A stretch of 64,000 nt of DNA from Zobellia uliginosa (GCF_018860745.1 NZ_JAHKPY010000003.1:62001-126000); one strand, 5' to 3'. Positions 1-10,862 are shown, counted from the stretch's first letter. Notes: a model not told the origin generated them from the sequence alone. Program-made: numbers and translations.

Positions 1-273
1 TTTGATTTGGATGTCAATGGAAGTGAGTCATATCTTGGTCTATAGAGCGGTACCTGGGAATGCTTTGGAGCCGGCAACAAATCTAGCCATAGGCTAGAAA
101 AAAGCAAGAAAGGCCATAGTAATTCATAGTGACACGGAACTTATTGTTACATTAAAACATTTTGATATAAAAAATCTGACTAAAAATTATAAATAAACCG
201 TATTTTAGAGCAAGTGTATTTTTTACATTTTTTAAAAATGTACTATAGTTAAAATTCGACACCTTTGATTTAA
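1..273. other. Left-edge segment without a callable gene
   Basis: The first 45 bases read as a short open tail in frame 1 that ends with a stop at 43-45. It could be the last 14 codons of an upstream gene, but it is too short to identify. The rest is AT-rich non-coding sequence. Just before the first gene, CACCTTTG at 260-267 differs by one base from the Bacteroidota -7 box (TAnnTTTG), but it lies too close to the start codon at 274 to serve an ordinary leader. Confidence 0.3.
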
Positions 274-1314
274 ATGAACAGCAGTATGAAAGACAACACT
301 TATCCAAAACTCCACAATGCCTCATGGCCAGGTATTGTTGGTAAAGGATTAGATTCACAGCCTCCTATTTCCTTTGATAAAATGCTTAAAATGACTGCGG
401 ATGCAGAAGTAAATGGCGTTAAGTTTGATGGAATAGATATTGGGCTGTTTGATCCACACGTTGATATTAATAGTTCTGATGATGACATAAAAAGATTGGC
501 CGATAAGATTGCCGGGCATAATCTAAAGATAGGAACCATGGTAGCACCTATTTGGGGAGGGCCAACTTTAGGTTCTGACGAGAACCGAAAAACTTTTGTG
601 TCAATGGTGCAACGTGCATGTCATTTCGGCAAAATATTTAGGGAACATGGGGTAAGGCAATATGGAGTCATAAGGATTGACTCCGCATCAGCACCGGAAG
701 TATGGTACAAAGACCCGATAAATAGTACCAAAATAATAGCTAAAACCTTTCGGGAAGCAAGTGATGTAGCTGCTGATTATGACGAAAAATTGGCTGCGGA
801 AGGTGAAATTTGTTGGGCGGGAATGCATAGCTGGAAAGCCATGGTAGAAACTTTGGAAGCTGTAGATAGACCTAATATTGGTTTTCAGGCAGATATGTCC
901 CACACTCTATTGTATTTATTAGGGTATAACGCTCCTGAACATCGTATTTTGCCTGAGAATTTTGATTGGTCAGATCGGAAAACTTTGGAAGCTGGACTAA
1001 AAACAGTTACAGACGTCTTAAGACCATGGACAATAGATTTTCACGTTGCCCAAAATGATGGAACGGTACACGGAACGGGATCTCATGATAAGACCGGACG
1101 CCATTGCTTGGCCACGGATCCAAACGGTAAATTAGATGTTGCGAAGGATGCAGGCTATTGGTTACGAGATGGAAATGGAGAGTTGACCAAAGTTTTTCAA
1201 CATATTTGTTGGGACGGGTGCATGTTTGACAATGATGTGATGTTGAAACAACAAACTTGGAACGATATTTTAGCAACCCTTATTGAGGTGCGTACATTAC
1301 ATGGATGGAATTAA
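274..1314 (+). CDS. Sugar phosphate isomerase/epimerase, TIM-barrel (AP endonuclease 2 family)
   Basis: This 346-residue protein has no signal peptide and should be cytosolic. It shows the xylose-isomerase-like TIM-barrel pattern: an acidic residue in GEICWAG near the middle, then QADMSH, then a His/Asp-rich stretch around [10 protein letters not shown] that could supply metal ligands. Such proteins isomerise or epimerise sugars, keto-sugars or inositols; the substrate cannot be read from sequence. It leads a run with an alpha/beta hydrolase 24 bases downstream and a second TIM-barrel protein, which suggests one operon. It is longer than the usual 270-300 residues. The start at 274 was kept; a second ATG at 286 is equally possible. 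Confidence 0.7.
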   Translation: MNSSMKDNTYPKLHNASWPGIVGKGLDSQPPISFDKMLKMTADAEVNGVKFDGIDIGLFDPHVDINSSDDDIKRLADKIAGHNLKIGTMVAPIWGGPTLGSDENRKTFVSMVQRACHFGKIFREHGVRQYGVIRIDSASAPEVWYKDPINSTKIIAKTFREASDVAADYDEKLAAEGEICWAGMHSWKAMVETLEAVDRPNIGFQADMSHTLLYLLGYNAPEHRILPENFDWSDRKTLEAGLKTVTDVLRPWTIDFHVAQNDGTVHGTGSHDKTGRHCLATDPNGKLDVAKDAGYWLRDGNGELTKVFQHICWDGCMFDNDVMLKQQTWNDILATLIEVRTLHGWN

Positions 1315-1338
1315 CTAACAGATAAAAAAAGAGAGATT

Positions 1339-2151
1339 ATGTCATTTGTTACTGTTAACGGAATACAAGTATACTACGAAACTAGAGGTCCGGTTGATGG
1401 AAAACCTCTGTTGTTAATTATGGGAATTACCGCTGCTAGTGCAGTATGGGAAAAACACGTTTCGTGTTGGGAGAAAGAATATTACTGCATACTTTTTGAT
1501 AACCGTGGAGTTGGTTTATCGGATAAACCGGAAGGACCTTATACAACGGCTCTGATGGCCGATGATAGTGCAGCATTGTTGGATGTATTGAATATACCTA
1601 ATGCAGGAGTAGTAGGTGTTTCTATGGGAGGTGCTATAGCTTTAGAAATAGCTATAAGGCATCCGGAAAAGGTTTCCGCTATGGTGGCTATGTGTCCTTG
1701 GGCAAGTTGCGATAAAAAAGGAGAAGCTATTTTTAGACATATTACACATATTAAGGCACATCTAAGACCGGAGCAGTTTGCACATTTTATGCAATTGCTC
1801 ATTTTTGACAAATCTACGTTTAATGATGATGCCGAATATGAAGAATTATTGGAAGGACAGAAAGGGGCGGCTTTAGAAGCCATTCAGCAACCTTTGCACG
1901 GATTGGAAGCTCAAGCGGAAGCATGCATCAACCATAATGTGGTAGCACAGTTGCCTGAAATTAAGTCACCTACATTAGTCATAGGGGGTAAGCAGGATAT
2001 GTTCGTTCCAGAATGGATGGTTCGCCAAGTATCAGAGGGAATTTCCAATAGTGAGCTACATTTATATGATAATGCCGGTCATGCTTTCCATTGGGAAAAA
2101 TTGGAAGATTTTAATCCAAGGGTATTGAATTGGTTAAAAACCAACTATTGA
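1339..2151 (+). CDS. Alpha/beta hydrolase
   Basis: This 270-residue cytosolic protein has the alpha/beta-hydrolase fold. The nucleophile elbow is GVSMGG with Ser95, the likely acid is Asp220 in GGKQD, and the likely base is His248 in NAGHAF. The DNRGVGLSDKP segment is the conserved loop after strand 4. Family members hydrolyse esters, lactones, C-C bonds or haloalkanes. Its place between two TIM-barrel sugar isomerases makes a lactonase or esterase acting on an oxidised sugar plausible, but that is inference. The spacing of 24 bases to the upstream gene supports co-transcription. Confidence 0.75.
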   Translation: MSFVTVNGIQVYYETRGPVDGKPLLLIMGITAASAVWEKHVSCWEKEYYCILFDNRGVGLSDKPEGPYTTALMADDSAALLDVLNIPNAGVVGVSMGGAIALEIAIRHPEKVSAMVAMCPWASCDKKGEAIFRHITHIKAHLRPEQFAHFMQLLIFDKSTFNDDAEYEELLEGQKGAALEAIQQPLHGLEAQAEACINHNVVAQLPEIKSPTLVIGGKQDMFVPEWMVRQVSEGISNSELHLYDNAGHAFHWEKLEDFNPRVLNWLKTNY

Positions 2152-2236
2152 GCCAAGCTATTTACGCGAAACGGGTGATCTGTTTCAACTGGGAAGTTAA
2201 TGACAAATCCAATCCTAATTAAAAACAAAAATAACG

Positions 2237-3049
2237 ATGTCAAAAATAAAAATTGGTTGTGAGACCTATACTTGGGCAATGTCCGGTGAAAAATATAAAA
2301 ACAAATTAGATCATATAATAGAAGTGACCTCAAAAGCAGGATTTAAAGGTATTGAGCCTGATACTGGTTTTATGAACGGGTTTACAGATCCCAAAGTTTT
2401 CAAGGAGACTTTGGATGAAAATAATATTGAATTGTCCGTCCTGTGTCATGTCGAAGATTGGAGAAATCCAAAGGAAACTGATGCGGAGAAAAGAAATGCC
2501 GATCAATGGATCGAGTTTATGAAGCATTTTCCTGAAGCAATATTATTGCTGGTGCAAATGCCAGGACAAGATCGTGAACATTTAAAGGAAAGGCAACATA
2601 ATCTATTGACCTGCGTAAATGAAATTGCCACAAGGGCCGCTGGTGAAGGAGTGATATGCTCATATCACCCTAACTCTCCCATGGGTTCTATATACAGAAC
2701 CGAGGAGGACTATAAAATTCTGTTGAACGGTCTGGATAGTAATGTAATTAAATACACTCCAGATGTGGGGCATATGGCCAAGGGTGGTATGGATCCATTA
2801 CCTATAATAAAACAGTACCGGGAGTTGGTGAACTGCGTGCATTATAAAGATATGTACGATAACGGTAAGTGGGCGGCAATGGGAGATGGCATTATCGATT
2901 TTAAAGGAATAACATCGTATTTAAAGGAAACGGATTATGAAGGTTGGATAATTGTGGAAGATGAATGTGATGCTGCAATTACAAATCCAGACGGAATAAC
3001 TATTAAAGATGGTATTTACATAGAAGAGGTTTTGAGGCCTTTGATATAA
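2237..3049 (+). CDS. Sugar phosphate isomerase/epimerase (hydroxypyruvate-isomerase-like TIM barrel)
   Basis: This protein of 270 residues has no export signal and a typical length for the AP-endonuclease-2/xylose-isomerase-like family. Candidate metal ligands are Glu in IEPDTGF, His in CSYHPNSP, Asp/His in TPDVGHMAKGG, His in VHYKDMYD and the C-terminal Glu in IVEDECD. This ordered E-H-D-H-E pattern is what the family uses for a divalent metal. It is the third gene of the left-end cluster. Directly after its stop codon, with only six bases between, comes the relic of a Gfo/Idh dehydrogenase. Confidence 0.75.
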   Translation: MSKIKIGCETYTWAMSGEKYKNKLDHIIEVTSKAGFKGIEPDTGFMNGFTDPKVFKETLDENNIELSVLCHVEDWRNPKETDAEKRNADQWIEFMKHFPEAILLLVQMPGQDREHLKERQHNLLTCVNEIATRAAGEGVICSYHPNSPMGSIYRTEEDYKILLNGLDSNVIKYTPDVGHMAKGGMDPLPIIKQYRELVNCVHYKDMYDNGKWAAMGDGIIDFKGITSYLKETDYEGWIIVEDECDAAITNPDGITIKDGIYIEEVLRPLI

Positions 3050-3055
3050 ATAGAT

Positions 3056-3214
3056 ATGAACATTTGTACACCAGTAGCGGATTTCTTGAAGAGCCTGGAA
3101 ACCGGAAAACCTTGTGAGCCTTCTTTTGAAAATGCTTTAATGACACAAAAAGTTTGCGAGGCGGTTATCAATTCGGCAAATAGCAAAAGCTGGAAAGATA
3201 CAGGCTTGGTTTAG
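3056..3214 (+). pseudogene. C-terminal relic of a Gfo/Idh/MocA oxidoreductase
   Basis: A 52-codon ORF begins six bases after the previous stop. Its protein (start MNICTPVADFLKSLETG, end SWKDTGLV) reads like the last helix and tail of Gfo/Idh/MocA dehydrogenases, where a phrase of the type 'DFxxSLxxGKP...SFEdal..qkV.eAv..Sa..gkW' is usual. The nucleotide-binding domain and most of the second domain are missing, so it cannot be a working dehydrogenase. It looks like what is left of a longer gene after an internal deletion. It could still be translated as a small protein from its own ATG. No database search was possible. Confidence 0.6.
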
Positions 3215-3243
3215 AGTTTATACTCCTATATTTTTTTACAATA

Positions 3244-3278
3244 AAAATCCCGCTAAACACAAAGTTTAGCGGGATTTT
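3244..3278. terminator. Bidirectional intrinsic terminator
   Basis: A perfect 15-bp inverted repeat (AAAATCCCGCTAAAC, 3244-3258, and its complement at 3264-3278) encloses a 5-base loop. A-rich sequence flanks one side and T-rich the other. It lies between the plus-strand cluster and the convergent fcl gene, so it can stop transcription both ways. Confidence 0.85.
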
Positions 3279-3299
3279 GATATATCTGTTTTTCAATGA

Positions 3300-4385
3300 C
3301 TATACTGATTGATACCAGCTGTACATTTTTTCAATACCTTCTTGAAGGTCTATAGAGTGTTTCCATCCTAATCCATGAAGTTTAGAGACGTCTGTCAATT
3401 TTTTCATTGTGCCATCCGGTTTGTCTGCGTTGAAATTTAAATCACCTTCAAAACCAACCATATCTTTAATAGCTTCGGCTAATTCACGAATAGAAAGGTC
3501 TTTACCGGTACCAATATTGATATGGGTATTTCTGATTTCTTTCTCTCCGGAAGAATAAGTGTCTTCAAAATTTCTACTTTTCATGATGAAAATACAGGCA
3601 TCGGCCATATCTTCAGACCATAGGAATTCGCGCATTGGTTTTCCACTGCCCCAAATCTCTACACTTATTTTGTCATCGGTCTTTTTAACACCATATTTTT
3701 CAAGAATCGTATAAATATCAGATTCACTGGATTTTCCATCAACACCTTCAATTGGACGTTCGTTCAAATCTTTTCGAACGTTATCCCAATCTTGAGCTTC
3801 TAATGCCCTGCCTAAGTGCATTTTTCTGATTAAGGCAGGCAACACGTGCGATTTCTCTAAATCAAAATTATCATTAGGGCCATAAAGGTTTGTAGGCATC
3901 ACGGAAATAAAATTTGTTCCGTATTGTAAATTATAGCTTTCGCATAATTTAATACCCGCAATCTTCGCAATCGCATAAGGCTCATTAGTATACTCTAAGG
4001 TGTCCGTAAGAAGATAATCTTCTTTCATGGGTTGCGGACACTCTTTTGGGTAAATACATGTGCTACCTAAAAACAAAAGTTTTTTTACATTGTTCACATA
4101 ACTATGGTGAACAACGTTGTTCTGAATCATAAGGTTTGCATAAATGAAATCTGCCCTGTACGTATTATTGGCCACGATACCACCCACTTTAGCCGCAGCA
4201 AGAAAAACATATTCTGGCTTTTCTTCGGCAAAGAATGAAGCAACTGCATTAGCATCAGTCAAATCCAGTTCAGAATGGGTTTTCAAGACAAAATTTGAAA
4301 ACCCATCTGCTTTTAACTTCTTTAGAATGGCGCTACCAACAAGTCCTCTATGACCTGCAATATAAATTTTTGCGTCCTTGTTCAT
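3300..4385 (-). CDS. fcl: GDP-L-fucose synthase
   Basis: This enzyme epimerises and reduces GDP-4-keto-6-deoxy-D-mannose to GDP-L-fucose, with NADPH, in the cytosol. The 361-residue protein starts with the short-chain dehydrogenase nucleotide motif GHRGLVG (11-17). Its active site has Ser108 in LGSTCIYP and the YxxxK pair Tyr137/Lys141. It is longer than the roughly 320-residue enzyme of E. coli because of an insertion near residues 200-240 ([16 protein letters not shown]...), which is common in Bacteroidota homologues. Its ATG is one base away from the gmd stop, so the two genes form one minus-strand operon that ends at the terminator at 3244-3278. Confidence 0.93.
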   Translation of the reverse strand: MNKDAKIYIAGHRGLVGSAILKKLKADGFSNFVLKTHSELDLTDANAVASFFAEEKPEYVFLAAAKVGGIVANNTYRADFIYANLMIQNNVVHHSYVNNVKKLLFLGSTCIYPKECPQPMKEDYLLTDTLEYTNEPYAIAKIAGIKLCESYNLQYGTNFISVMPTNLYGPNDNFDLEKSHVLPALIRKMHLGRALEAQDWDNVRKDLNERPIEGVDGKSSESDIYTILEKYGVKKTDDKISVEIWGSGKPMREFLWSEDMADACIFIMKSRNFEDTYSSGEKEIRNTHINIGTGKDLSIRELAEAIKDMVGFEGDLNFNADKPDGTMKKLTDVSKLHGLGWKHSIDLQEGIEKMYSWYQSV

Positions 4386-4386
4386 G

Positions 4387-5499
4387 CTATTCGAAGTAGT
4401 TCATGATTCTGTAGCCACCTTCTTTTAAATAGGTGTCTTTCTTCATCAATTTTAAATCGCTTTGCATCATATCTTCAACCAAGTCCTTCAAATCATATTT
4501 AGGAATCCATCCTAATTTATTATTTGCCTTACTTGGGTCACCAATAAGTAAATCTACTTCTGTTGGTCTAAAGTAACGTGGATCAACAGAAACAACTTCT
4601 GTTCCTATTTCTACTTGGTAATCAGGGTTGCTACAAGAAACTACGGTTCCTTTTTCGTCAACACCTTCACCTTTAAATTCTATTTCAATACCTGCGTGAG
4701 CAAAACTCATTTTTACAAAATCACGAACAGTGGTAGTCTTACCGGTGGCAATTACCCAATCTTCTGCCTCATCGGCCTGAAGAATCATCCACATCATCCT
4801 AACGTAATCTTTAGCATGGCCCCAGTCTCTTTTTGCATCAAGGTTACCTAAGTAAACCTTATCCTGAAGACCTAATGCAATTCTAGAAGCAGCTCTTGTT
4901 ATCTTACGAGTTACGAACGTTTCCCCACGAATAGGAGATTCATGATTAAAAAGTATACCGTTACAAGCATACATTCCGTAAGCTTCACGGTAATTTACCG
5001 TAATCCAGTACGCGTACATTTTAGCTACAGCATAAGGGCTACGAGGGTAGAACGGAGTGGTTTCCGATTGAGGTACTTCTTGTACCTTCCCGTATAGCTC
5101 AGAAGTTGAAGCTTGGTATATTCTGGTTTTTTTCTCCAAACCTAAAAGACGTACAGCATCTAGGATACGCAAAGTACCTATTCCATCTGCATTTGCAGTA
5201 TATTCTGGAGTTTCAAAAGAAACAGCAACGTGGCTCATTGCAGCCAAGTTGTATATTTCGTCTGGTTGAATTTCTTGTATAAGACGAATAAGGTTGGTAC
5301 TATCCGTCATATCACCATAATGTAAATGAAGGTTTCTACCTTCCACATGTGGGTCTTGATATAAGTGGTCAATACGGTCTGTATTAAAAAGAGAAGATCT
5401 CCTTTTTAGTCCGTGAACTTGATATCCTTTTTTTAATAAGAATTCTGCCAAGTATGCTCCATCTTGACCTGTAATTCCTGTAATCAAACATTTTTTCAT
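4387..5499 (-). CDS. gmd: GDP-mannose 4,6-dehydratase
   Basis: This enzyme dehydrates GDP-D-mannose to GDP-4-keto-6-deoxy-D-mannose, the first step of GDP-fucose synthesis. The 370-residue protein has the N-terminal [10 protein letters not shown] nucleotide motif, the active-site STSELYG segment (131-137) and Tyr156/Lys160 in SPYAVAK, followed by the family phrase [17 protein letters not shown]. The length is normal. It is the first gene of the gmd-fcl operon. In Bacteroidota the product feeds capsule, O-antigen and protein glycosylation; no glycosyltransferase is next to it here. Confidence 0.95.
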   Translation of the reverse strand: MKKCLITGITGQDGAYLAEFLLKKGYQVHGLKRRSSLFNTDRIDHLYQDPHVEGRNLHLHYGDMTDSTNLIRLIQEIQPDEIYNLAAMSHVAVSFETPEYTANADGIGTLRILDAVRLLGLEKKTRIYQASTSELYGKVQEVPQSETTPFYPRSPYAVAKMYAYWITVNYREAYGMYACNGILFNHESPIRGETFVTRKITRAASRIALGLQDKVYLGNLDAKRDWGHAKDYVRMMWMILQADEAEDWVIATGKTTTVRDFVKMSFAHAGIEIEFKGEGVDEKGTVVSCSNPDYQVEIGTEVVSVDPRYFRPTEVDLLIGDPSKANNKLGWIPKYDLKDLVEDMMQSDLKLMKKDTYLKEGGYRIMNYFE

Positions 5500-5704
5500 A
5501 ATGTTGAGTTCTAATGGTTTTTATTTATTGGCGACAAAGATGTAGAATTATATCCTTACATGGGTAACATCCGCCTCAAAATTATTTAAAAATAAGAATA
5601 TTATCGATGTATGGGGCTTAGTTTAAGAAAGCCTTACCGTGAACATACATTTTTAGTAAAAATTATAATGAATGAAATGTAAGTTTCTGATGGCTAACTT
5701 ATAA

Positions 5705-7081
5705 TTATTTAAACATTTTAGGATGTGGATGTTCCCAACCTTCTCTGTAACTGCGTTTTAATAATTTAGTGGCTTCGGGATCATCTACCACAATCATTTG
5801 TTTTTGGTCATAAATCAATGGTCTTTCAAGCTTCATTGCCATATTTGCCAGAATACAACTAGCTGTAGAAATATGAGCTTGCTGAATATTGGCTATAGGC
5901 TGGGTCTTGTTTTCTATGGCCGATAAGAAATTTATCATATGAGCGCGTGTAGCTGGTGCAGCGTGTAATTCAATATCTTTTTCGGTAAGGTCTTCAGGAT
6001 ATTTCTCCCTTTCATAAAGTACGTCGCCATGTATTTTTTTTCCATCACCATGAGGAACAAAATCATATTTTTGAACACTTCCGGATAATGTACCTTTTTC
6101 ACCATATAATTTAAATGACCAGGGGTATTCAGGGTCTGCTGGTGTTCCCCAGGATCTATGGTTCCAAATACAGTCCAACTCATCAAACTCAAAGATGGCG
6201 GTCTGGGTATCTGAAATGTTGGATTTACCATCCTTTTGAACATAAATACCGCCAGTAGAACTAATTTTATTTGGCCACCCCAGGTCCAACATCCATCTAA
6301 CGGTATCTAACATATGAACGCACATATCTCCCATAATTCCGTTTCCGTATTCCATAAATGTACGCCACCATCTTCTGTGGGGCAGACCATCATAGGGGCG
6401 CAGTGGAGCAGGGCCTGTCCACATATCATAATCGAAAAAATCCGGAACAGGTTGTACTTGCGGATTACCATTTGCACGCATATGATAGTAGCAACAAATT
6501 TCGGCATGGGATATCTTGCCCAATAGTCCTGCATCTACAATTTTATTTTTAGCCTCCACTAAATGCGGTGTGCTCTTTCGCTGTGTTCCTACTTGAATGA
6601 CTTTTCCATATTTGTTGGCTGCGGCAACCAAAGCTTCGCCTTCCACGACATCAACACTTATGGGCTTTTGAAGGTAGAGGTGTGCTCCTGATTTCAATAC
6701 GTCTATTCCTTGTAAAGCGTGCCAATGGTCTGGACTTCCTACCAAAACAATATCCAAATCCTTTTCCGCAAGCATTTTTTTATAGTTGCTATAAAGACGG
6801 GGTGTTTTTTTGGATTTTTGTCTTAAGGCTATTAAATTGCCCGCTTCAGTGAGCGAATGCTTATCTACATCACACAGGGATACCACTTCAACATCTGCTA
6901 CTTGCATAAGACGAAAAAGGTCGCTTTTGCCGTACCAACCCGTTCCTATAAGCCCTACTCTTAATACTTTATCCTTTGATGTGTAATCAAAACCATAGGC
7001 CCCAATAGAAGAGATCGCGATTAAACTAGAAGTACTTTTTATGAAGTTTCTTCTACTGAAAGAACTGTTTTTTGTATGCAT
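5705..7081 (-). CDS. Tat-exported Gfo/Idh/MocA family oxidoreductase
   Basis: The 458-residue protein begins with a twin-arginine signal (SRRNFIKS, then a hydrophobic stretch to about residue 30), so it should be exported folded with its cofactor to the periplasm. The Rossmann motif is VGLIGTGWYG near residues 43-52. The usual EKP motif appears as LQKPIS, a Gln-for-Glu variant that occurs in exported members. Family enzymes oxidise or reduce sugars and related polyols with tightly bound NAD(P); some act as glycosidases by a redox mechanism. It stands alone, divergent from the sialate O-acetylesterase gene, and the 120-base gap between them probably holds both promoters. The substrate is unknown. 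Confidence 0.85.
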   Translation of the reverse strand: MHTKNSSFSRRNFIKSTSSLIAISSIGAYGFDYTSKDKVLRVGLIGTGWYGKSDLFRLMQVADVEVVSLCDVDKHSLTEAGNLIALRQKSKKTPRLYSNYKKMLAEKDLDIVLVGSPDHWHALQGIDVLKSGAHLYLQKPISVDVVEGEALVAAANKYGKVIQVGTQRKSTPHLVEAKNKIVDAGLLGKISHAEICCYYHMRANGNPQVQPVPDFFDYDMWTGPAPLRPYDGLPHRRWWRTFMEYGNGIMGDMCVHMLDTVRWMLDLGWPNKISSTGGIYVQKDGKSNISDTQTAIFEFDELDCIWNHRSWGTPADPEYPWSFKLYGEKGTLSGSVQKYDFVPHGDGKKIHGDVLYEREKYPEDLTEKDIELHAAPATRAHMINFLSAIENKTQPIANIQQAHISTASCILANMAMKLERPLIYDQKQMIVVDDPEATKLLKRSYREGWEHPHPKMFK

Positions 7082-7201
7082 CGGTCTTTTGTTAGGTTCG
7101 CTTTCTAAAGATATTTAAATCATTACAATTAGCATCATATTATGGAGGTACTTTAATAAAATGGTATATTTAAAACTTGATCAAAATAATATTGTTTTTA
7201 T

Positions 7202-8590
7202 ATGAAATCTAGATTTTTAATTCTTTCTTTTTTATTGACTTTGACTTGTCAATCTACATGGGCAAAAATTGAACTCCCTAATATATTTTCCGATAATATG
7301 GTACTACAGCGAAACGAAAAAGTTTTGCTTTGGGGTTGGGCAAATACTGGAGAAAAAATTACTATTCATACCAGTTGGGATAACGAAGACTATGCTATTG
7401 AAACTACAATAAATGCAAAATGGGAAATTGAAATTGACACTCCTGAAGCCGGAGGACCTTATGAAATTGAATTTAAAGGGAGTGAAAATGAAATCACATT
7501 GGAAAATATTATGATCGGAGAGGTTTGGGTGGCTTCTGGACAGTCTAATATGGAGTGGAGTGCCACTTCCAATAAAGGAATTGATAACGGAGAAGAGGAA
7601 ATTAAAAATGCCAATTACCCTAACATTCGGTTTTTTACAATTGCCAGAAGAACTTCAGATAGTCCACAAGAAAATATAATAGGTTCTTGGGAAGCCTGTA
7701 CCCCTGAGACAATGAAAAAATTTAGTGCTATTGCTTACTTTTTTGCACAAAGACTACAGCGAGAACTCAATGTTCCTATTGGTCTTATAGACAATGCCTG
7801 GGGTGGTTCTCCTGCTGAGGTATGGACTGCAAAATCAGTTTTTGATGAGAATGAAGATTTAAAAATTTCCGCAGAAACTATAGAAGAAGTGCCATGGAGT
7901 CCCGTTGCTCCTTCTGTTTTATACAATGGAATGGTGCATGCGATTACCCCTTTTAAAATTGCGGGAACTATCTGGTATCAGGGGGAGTCTAATGTCAGTC
8001 GTCATGAACTTTACGGTAAGCTTTTCTCAAAAATGGTGGGTTCATGGCGAAAAGCATGGGAATATGATTTCCCGTTTTACTACGTGCAGATAGCTCCGTT
8101 TAATTACAGTGGGCCGGAGCAGGGTGTACGGATTAGAGATGTACAGAGGCGAGTAATGAAAACTATACCAAATTCTGGAATGGTAGTGGTTAGCGATATT
8201 GCCACAATCAATGATATTCACCCTACAAATAAAAAAGATGTTGGCTTGCGTTTGGCAAATTTAGCTTTAAAAGAGACCTATAATAGTTACGAAGGAGAGG
8301 TGTATGGGCCGCTTTTCAAGGAGGTGAAATTACAATGGAAAAAAATTGAAGTGGTTTTTGATCACGCTGACGGACTCACATCAAAAGATAAAAATATAAC
8401 TCATTTTGAGATTGCGGGATCAGATGGAATATATCATCCCGCGAAAGCGAAAATCAAAGGGAATACCGTTATTTTAACTTCCAAAAAAGTAAAGGCCCCA
8501 TTACATGTAAGGTTCGCATGGGATAATGTTGCAGAGCCAAATCTCTTTAATGCTGCAGGTTTACCGGCTTCAGCTTTTATAAGTGAGTAG
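7202..8590 (+). CDS. Sialate O-acetylesterase family protein (SGNH hydrolase)
   Basis: This 462-residue secreted protein has a signal peptide of about 21 residues. It removes acetyl esters from sugars; the family is named after sialic acid, but in marine Bacteroidota many members are thought to deacetylate plant or algal glycans. The nucleophile is Ser115 in the ASGQSNMEW block. NAWGGSPAEVWT and WYQGESNV form the oxyanion blocks, and Asp338/His340 (DIHPTN) complete the triad. An N-terminal beta domain precedes the catalytic domain. No sialic-acid genes are nearby, so the exact substrate is open. Confidence 0.88.
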   Translation: MKSRFLILSFLLTLTCQSTWAKIELPNIFSDNMVLQRNEKVLLWGWANTGEKITIHTSWDNEDYAIETTINAKWEIEIDTPEAGGPYEIEFKGSENEITLENIMIGEVWVASGQSNMEWSATSNKGIDNGEEEIKNANYPNIRFFTIARRTSDSPQENIIGSWEACTPETMKKFSAIAYFFAQRLQRELNVPIGLIDNAWGGSPAEVWTAKSVFDENEDLKISAETIEEVPWSPVAPSVLYNGMVHAITPFKIAGTIWYQGESNVSRHELYGKLFSKMVGSWRKAWEYDFPFYYVQIAPFNYSGPEQGVRIRDVQRRVMKTIPNSGMVVVSDIATINDIHPTNKKDVGLRLANLALKETYNSYEGEVYGPLFKEVKLQWKKIEVVFDHADGLTSKDKNITHFEIAGSDGIYHPAKAKIKGNTVILTSKKVKAPLHVRFAWDNVAEPNLFNAAGLPASAFISE

Positions 8591-8659
8591 ACGGTAAACA
8601 TTTAGTTTTTAATATAAATGTGCGGTGTTATATTAGTACCGTGCAGTAATAAGAGTATT

Positions 8660-10771
8660 ATGACCCTAAGATTTTCAAGATTGATAACCGGTTTTTCCAT
8701 GCTGGCTTTTCTTTTTATAACTTCCTGCAAAGAGCAAAAAACCAAGCAAGAAATGGAAACGCATAAATATACAAACGCTCTTGCCCAAGAGACAAGTCCT
8801 TACCTGTTGCAACATGCACATAACCCTGTAAATTGGAGGGCTTGGAGCCAAGAAGCATTGGAAGATGCTAAAAAGGAAAATAAGTTGGTATTAATAAGTA
8901 TTGGATATTCTTCTTGCCATTGGTGCCATGTTATGGAAGATGAAACGTTTGAAAACGAAGAGGTCGCGAAAGTTATGAACGAGAACTTTATTAATATTAA
9001 AGTAGATCGTGAAGAACGCCCGGATGTGGATCAAGTATATATGACCGCTTTGCAACTCATCTCAGGTAATGGAGGTTGGCCTTTAAATGTCATAACCTTG
9101 CCAAACGGGAAGCCGCTTTATGGTGGTACATATCACACCAAAGAACAGTGGACAAAAGTGTTGACCAAAATAAGCGAGCTCTATAAAAACGACCCCAAAA
9201 AGGCTGAGGAATATTCAGATATGGTAGCAGCTGGTATTGCGGAGGCTAATCTCGTGGAGCCGGCAAAAGGATTTGAATCTATAACCCAGGATGCCGTAAA
9301 GACCAGTGTTCTAAATTGGAGTCAGAATTGGGATTTGGAAGAAGGCGGAGAGAAAGGTGTTCAAAAATTTATGATTCCCGAAAATCTAATTTTTTTATTG
9401 AATTATGCAGATTTAACAAAGGATGATAAAGTAAAGAAGCATGTTAAAACTACACTTGATAAAATGGCCTTTGGGGGCATTTATGATCAAATAGGCGGTG
9501 GTTTTTATAGATACAGTACAGATGCCTTTTGGAAAGTACCGCATTTTGAGAAAATGCTTTATGATAACGCTCAAGTACTTAGTCTTTATTCCAAAGCATA
9601 CACCGTTTTTAAAGACGATGCATATAAAAATGTAGTATGGGAAACTGTCGATTTTCTAGATAGGGAAATGAAGGATGAAAATGGTGGGTACCATGCGGCT
9701 TTGGATGCGGATAGCGAAGGCGAAGAAGGTAAATTTTATGTGTGGAAAGAAGACGAACTGAAGTCGGTTTTAGGTGATGGTTTTGAACTTTTCGCTTCCT
9801 ACTACAATGTAAATAAAGAAGCGGTTTGGGAGCATGGTAATTATGTTTTACATCGAAAGATCAATGATGCTGAATTCATAAAAGAACATCAGCTGGAACA
9901 GAGCAAGTTAAATTTCATAAAGTCCGAATGGAATAAAAAGCTTCTGGAAGCCAGAGGTAAAAGGGTACGACCACGAAGTGATGACAAAATTATAACCTCT
10001 TGGAACGCTCTGTTGATTAATGGGCTAGTGGACGCCTATAAAGCCTTTGGACAGGATGAATTTTTAGAAAGGGCCAAAAGTGTATTCTCTTTCATAAAAT
10101 CCAATTCTTATCAAAACGGAAAGCTTGTACACACCTTTAAAAAAGGAAGCCAGCGTAAAGAAGGTTTTATTGAAGATTATGCGTTTATGATAGATGCTTC
10201 GCTAGAATTGTATGGGGTAACTTTAAATACAAATTATCTAAAATTTGCCAAAGAATTGAACGGTATAGTTGCGTTGGAATTTGCAGATGAAACTTCGGGC
10301 ATGTACCATTATAATAAAGGTAATAATCTAATTGCAAAAATTATTAAAACAGATGATGGCGTGCTCCCTTCTCCAAATGCGGTAATGGCTCATAACCTTT
10401 TTCAATTGGGCCATTTGGAATATAATACGGAATATATGGAAAAGTCTAAGCGCATGCTTTCTACAATGGTTTCGGCCATTACGGAAAATGCACCGAGCTA
10501 TTCCAAATGGAATGCACTTTTATTAAATAATACCTACCCATATTTTGAGATTGCAGTAGTTGGTAAAGACGCGGACATTTTGATACAGGCTTTAAACAAA
10601 ATTCAATTACCGAATGCGTTGGTAGTAGGAAGTAAAATTAAGAGTGATGCTCCTCTTTTTAAAGATCGTTATGTTGATGAGGGCACGTTTATATACGTTT
10701 GTCAGAATACCACATGTAAGCTACCTGTAAAGACAGTAAATGAAGCACTGAATCAACTAAAAAACTTTTAG
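8660..10771 (+). CDS. DUF255 thioredoxin-domain lipoprotein (YyaL/SSP411 family)
   Basis: This long protein has an N-terminal thioredoxin-like DUF255 domain followed by an (alpha/alpha)6-barrel resembling cellobiose epimerase/glucosaminidase folds. The motif [15 protein letters not shown] carries the CxxC pair Cys86/Cys89. The ATG at 8660 was chosen over one at 8618 because it gives a clean lipoprotein signal with Cys23 (FITSCKEQ); the longer form would put 14 residues in front. The total of 703 residues fits the family. The biochemical role of the family is not settled. It precedes the GMC module, but a weak hairpin at 10802-10826 separates them. Confidence 0.85.
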   Translation: MTLRFSRLITGFSMLAFLFITSCKEQKTKQEMETHKYTNALAQETSPYLLQHAHNPVNWRAWSQEALEDAKKENKLVLISIGYSSCHWCHVMEDETFENEEVAKVMNENFINIKVDREERPDVDQVYMTALQLISGNGGWPLNVITLPNGKPLYGGTYHTKEQWTKVLTKISELYKNDPKKAEEYSDMVAAGIAEANLVEPAKGFESITQDAVKTSVLNWSQNWDLEEGGEKGVQKFMIPENLIFLLNYADLTKDDKVKKHVKTTLDKMAFGGIYDQIGGGFYRYSTDAFWKVPHFEKMLYDNAQVLSLYSKAYTVFKDDAYKNVVWETVDFLDREMKDENGGYHAALDADSEGEEGKFYVWKEDELKSVLGDGFELFASYYNVNKEAVWEHGNYVLHRKINDAEFIKEHQLEQSKLNFIKSEWNKKLLEARGKRVRPRSDDKIITSWNALLINGLVDAYKAFGQDEFLERAKSVFSFIKSNSYQNGKLVHTFKKGSQRKEGFIEDYAFMIDASLELYGVTLNTNYLKFAKELNGIVALEFADETSGMYHYNKGNNLIAKIIKTDDGVLPSPNAVMAHNLFQLGHLEYNTEYMEKSKRMLSTMVSAITENAPSYSKWNALLLNNTYPYFEIAVVGKDADILIQALNKIQLPNALVVGSKIKSDAPLFKDRYVDEGTFIYVCQNTTCKLPVKTVNEALNQLKNF

Positions 10772-10801
10772 TTGCGGAAATAGTAGTAAAACCCAGTGTT
10801 A

Positions 10802-10826
10802 AAAAAGTGGTAGACAAACACTTTTT
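10802..10826 (+). terminator. Possible weak intrinsic terminator
   Basis: AAAAAGTG at 10802-10809 pairs with CACTTTTT at 10819-10826 around a 9-base loop, and further T residues follow. The stem is short and AT-rich, so some read-through from the DUF255 gene into the GMC operon is possible. Confidence 0.35.
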
Positions 10827-10862
10827 ATTTTTAAATTGTGCAAACAAACTAACAAACAACAT

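Noticed and set aside
260-267. Near-match to the -7 promoter box before the first gene
   Set aside because: It lies only 6 bases from the start codon, too close for a normal leader, and no -33 box fits.
8618-8659. Upstream ATG that would lengthen the DUF255 protein by 14 residues
   Set aside because: The added residues precede a clean lipoprotein signal that begins at 8660 and would spoil it.
10836-10862. Upstream ATG for the GMC protein
   Set aside because: The added nine residues (MCKQTNKQH) look like leader sequence; the family similarity begins after the ATG at 10863.
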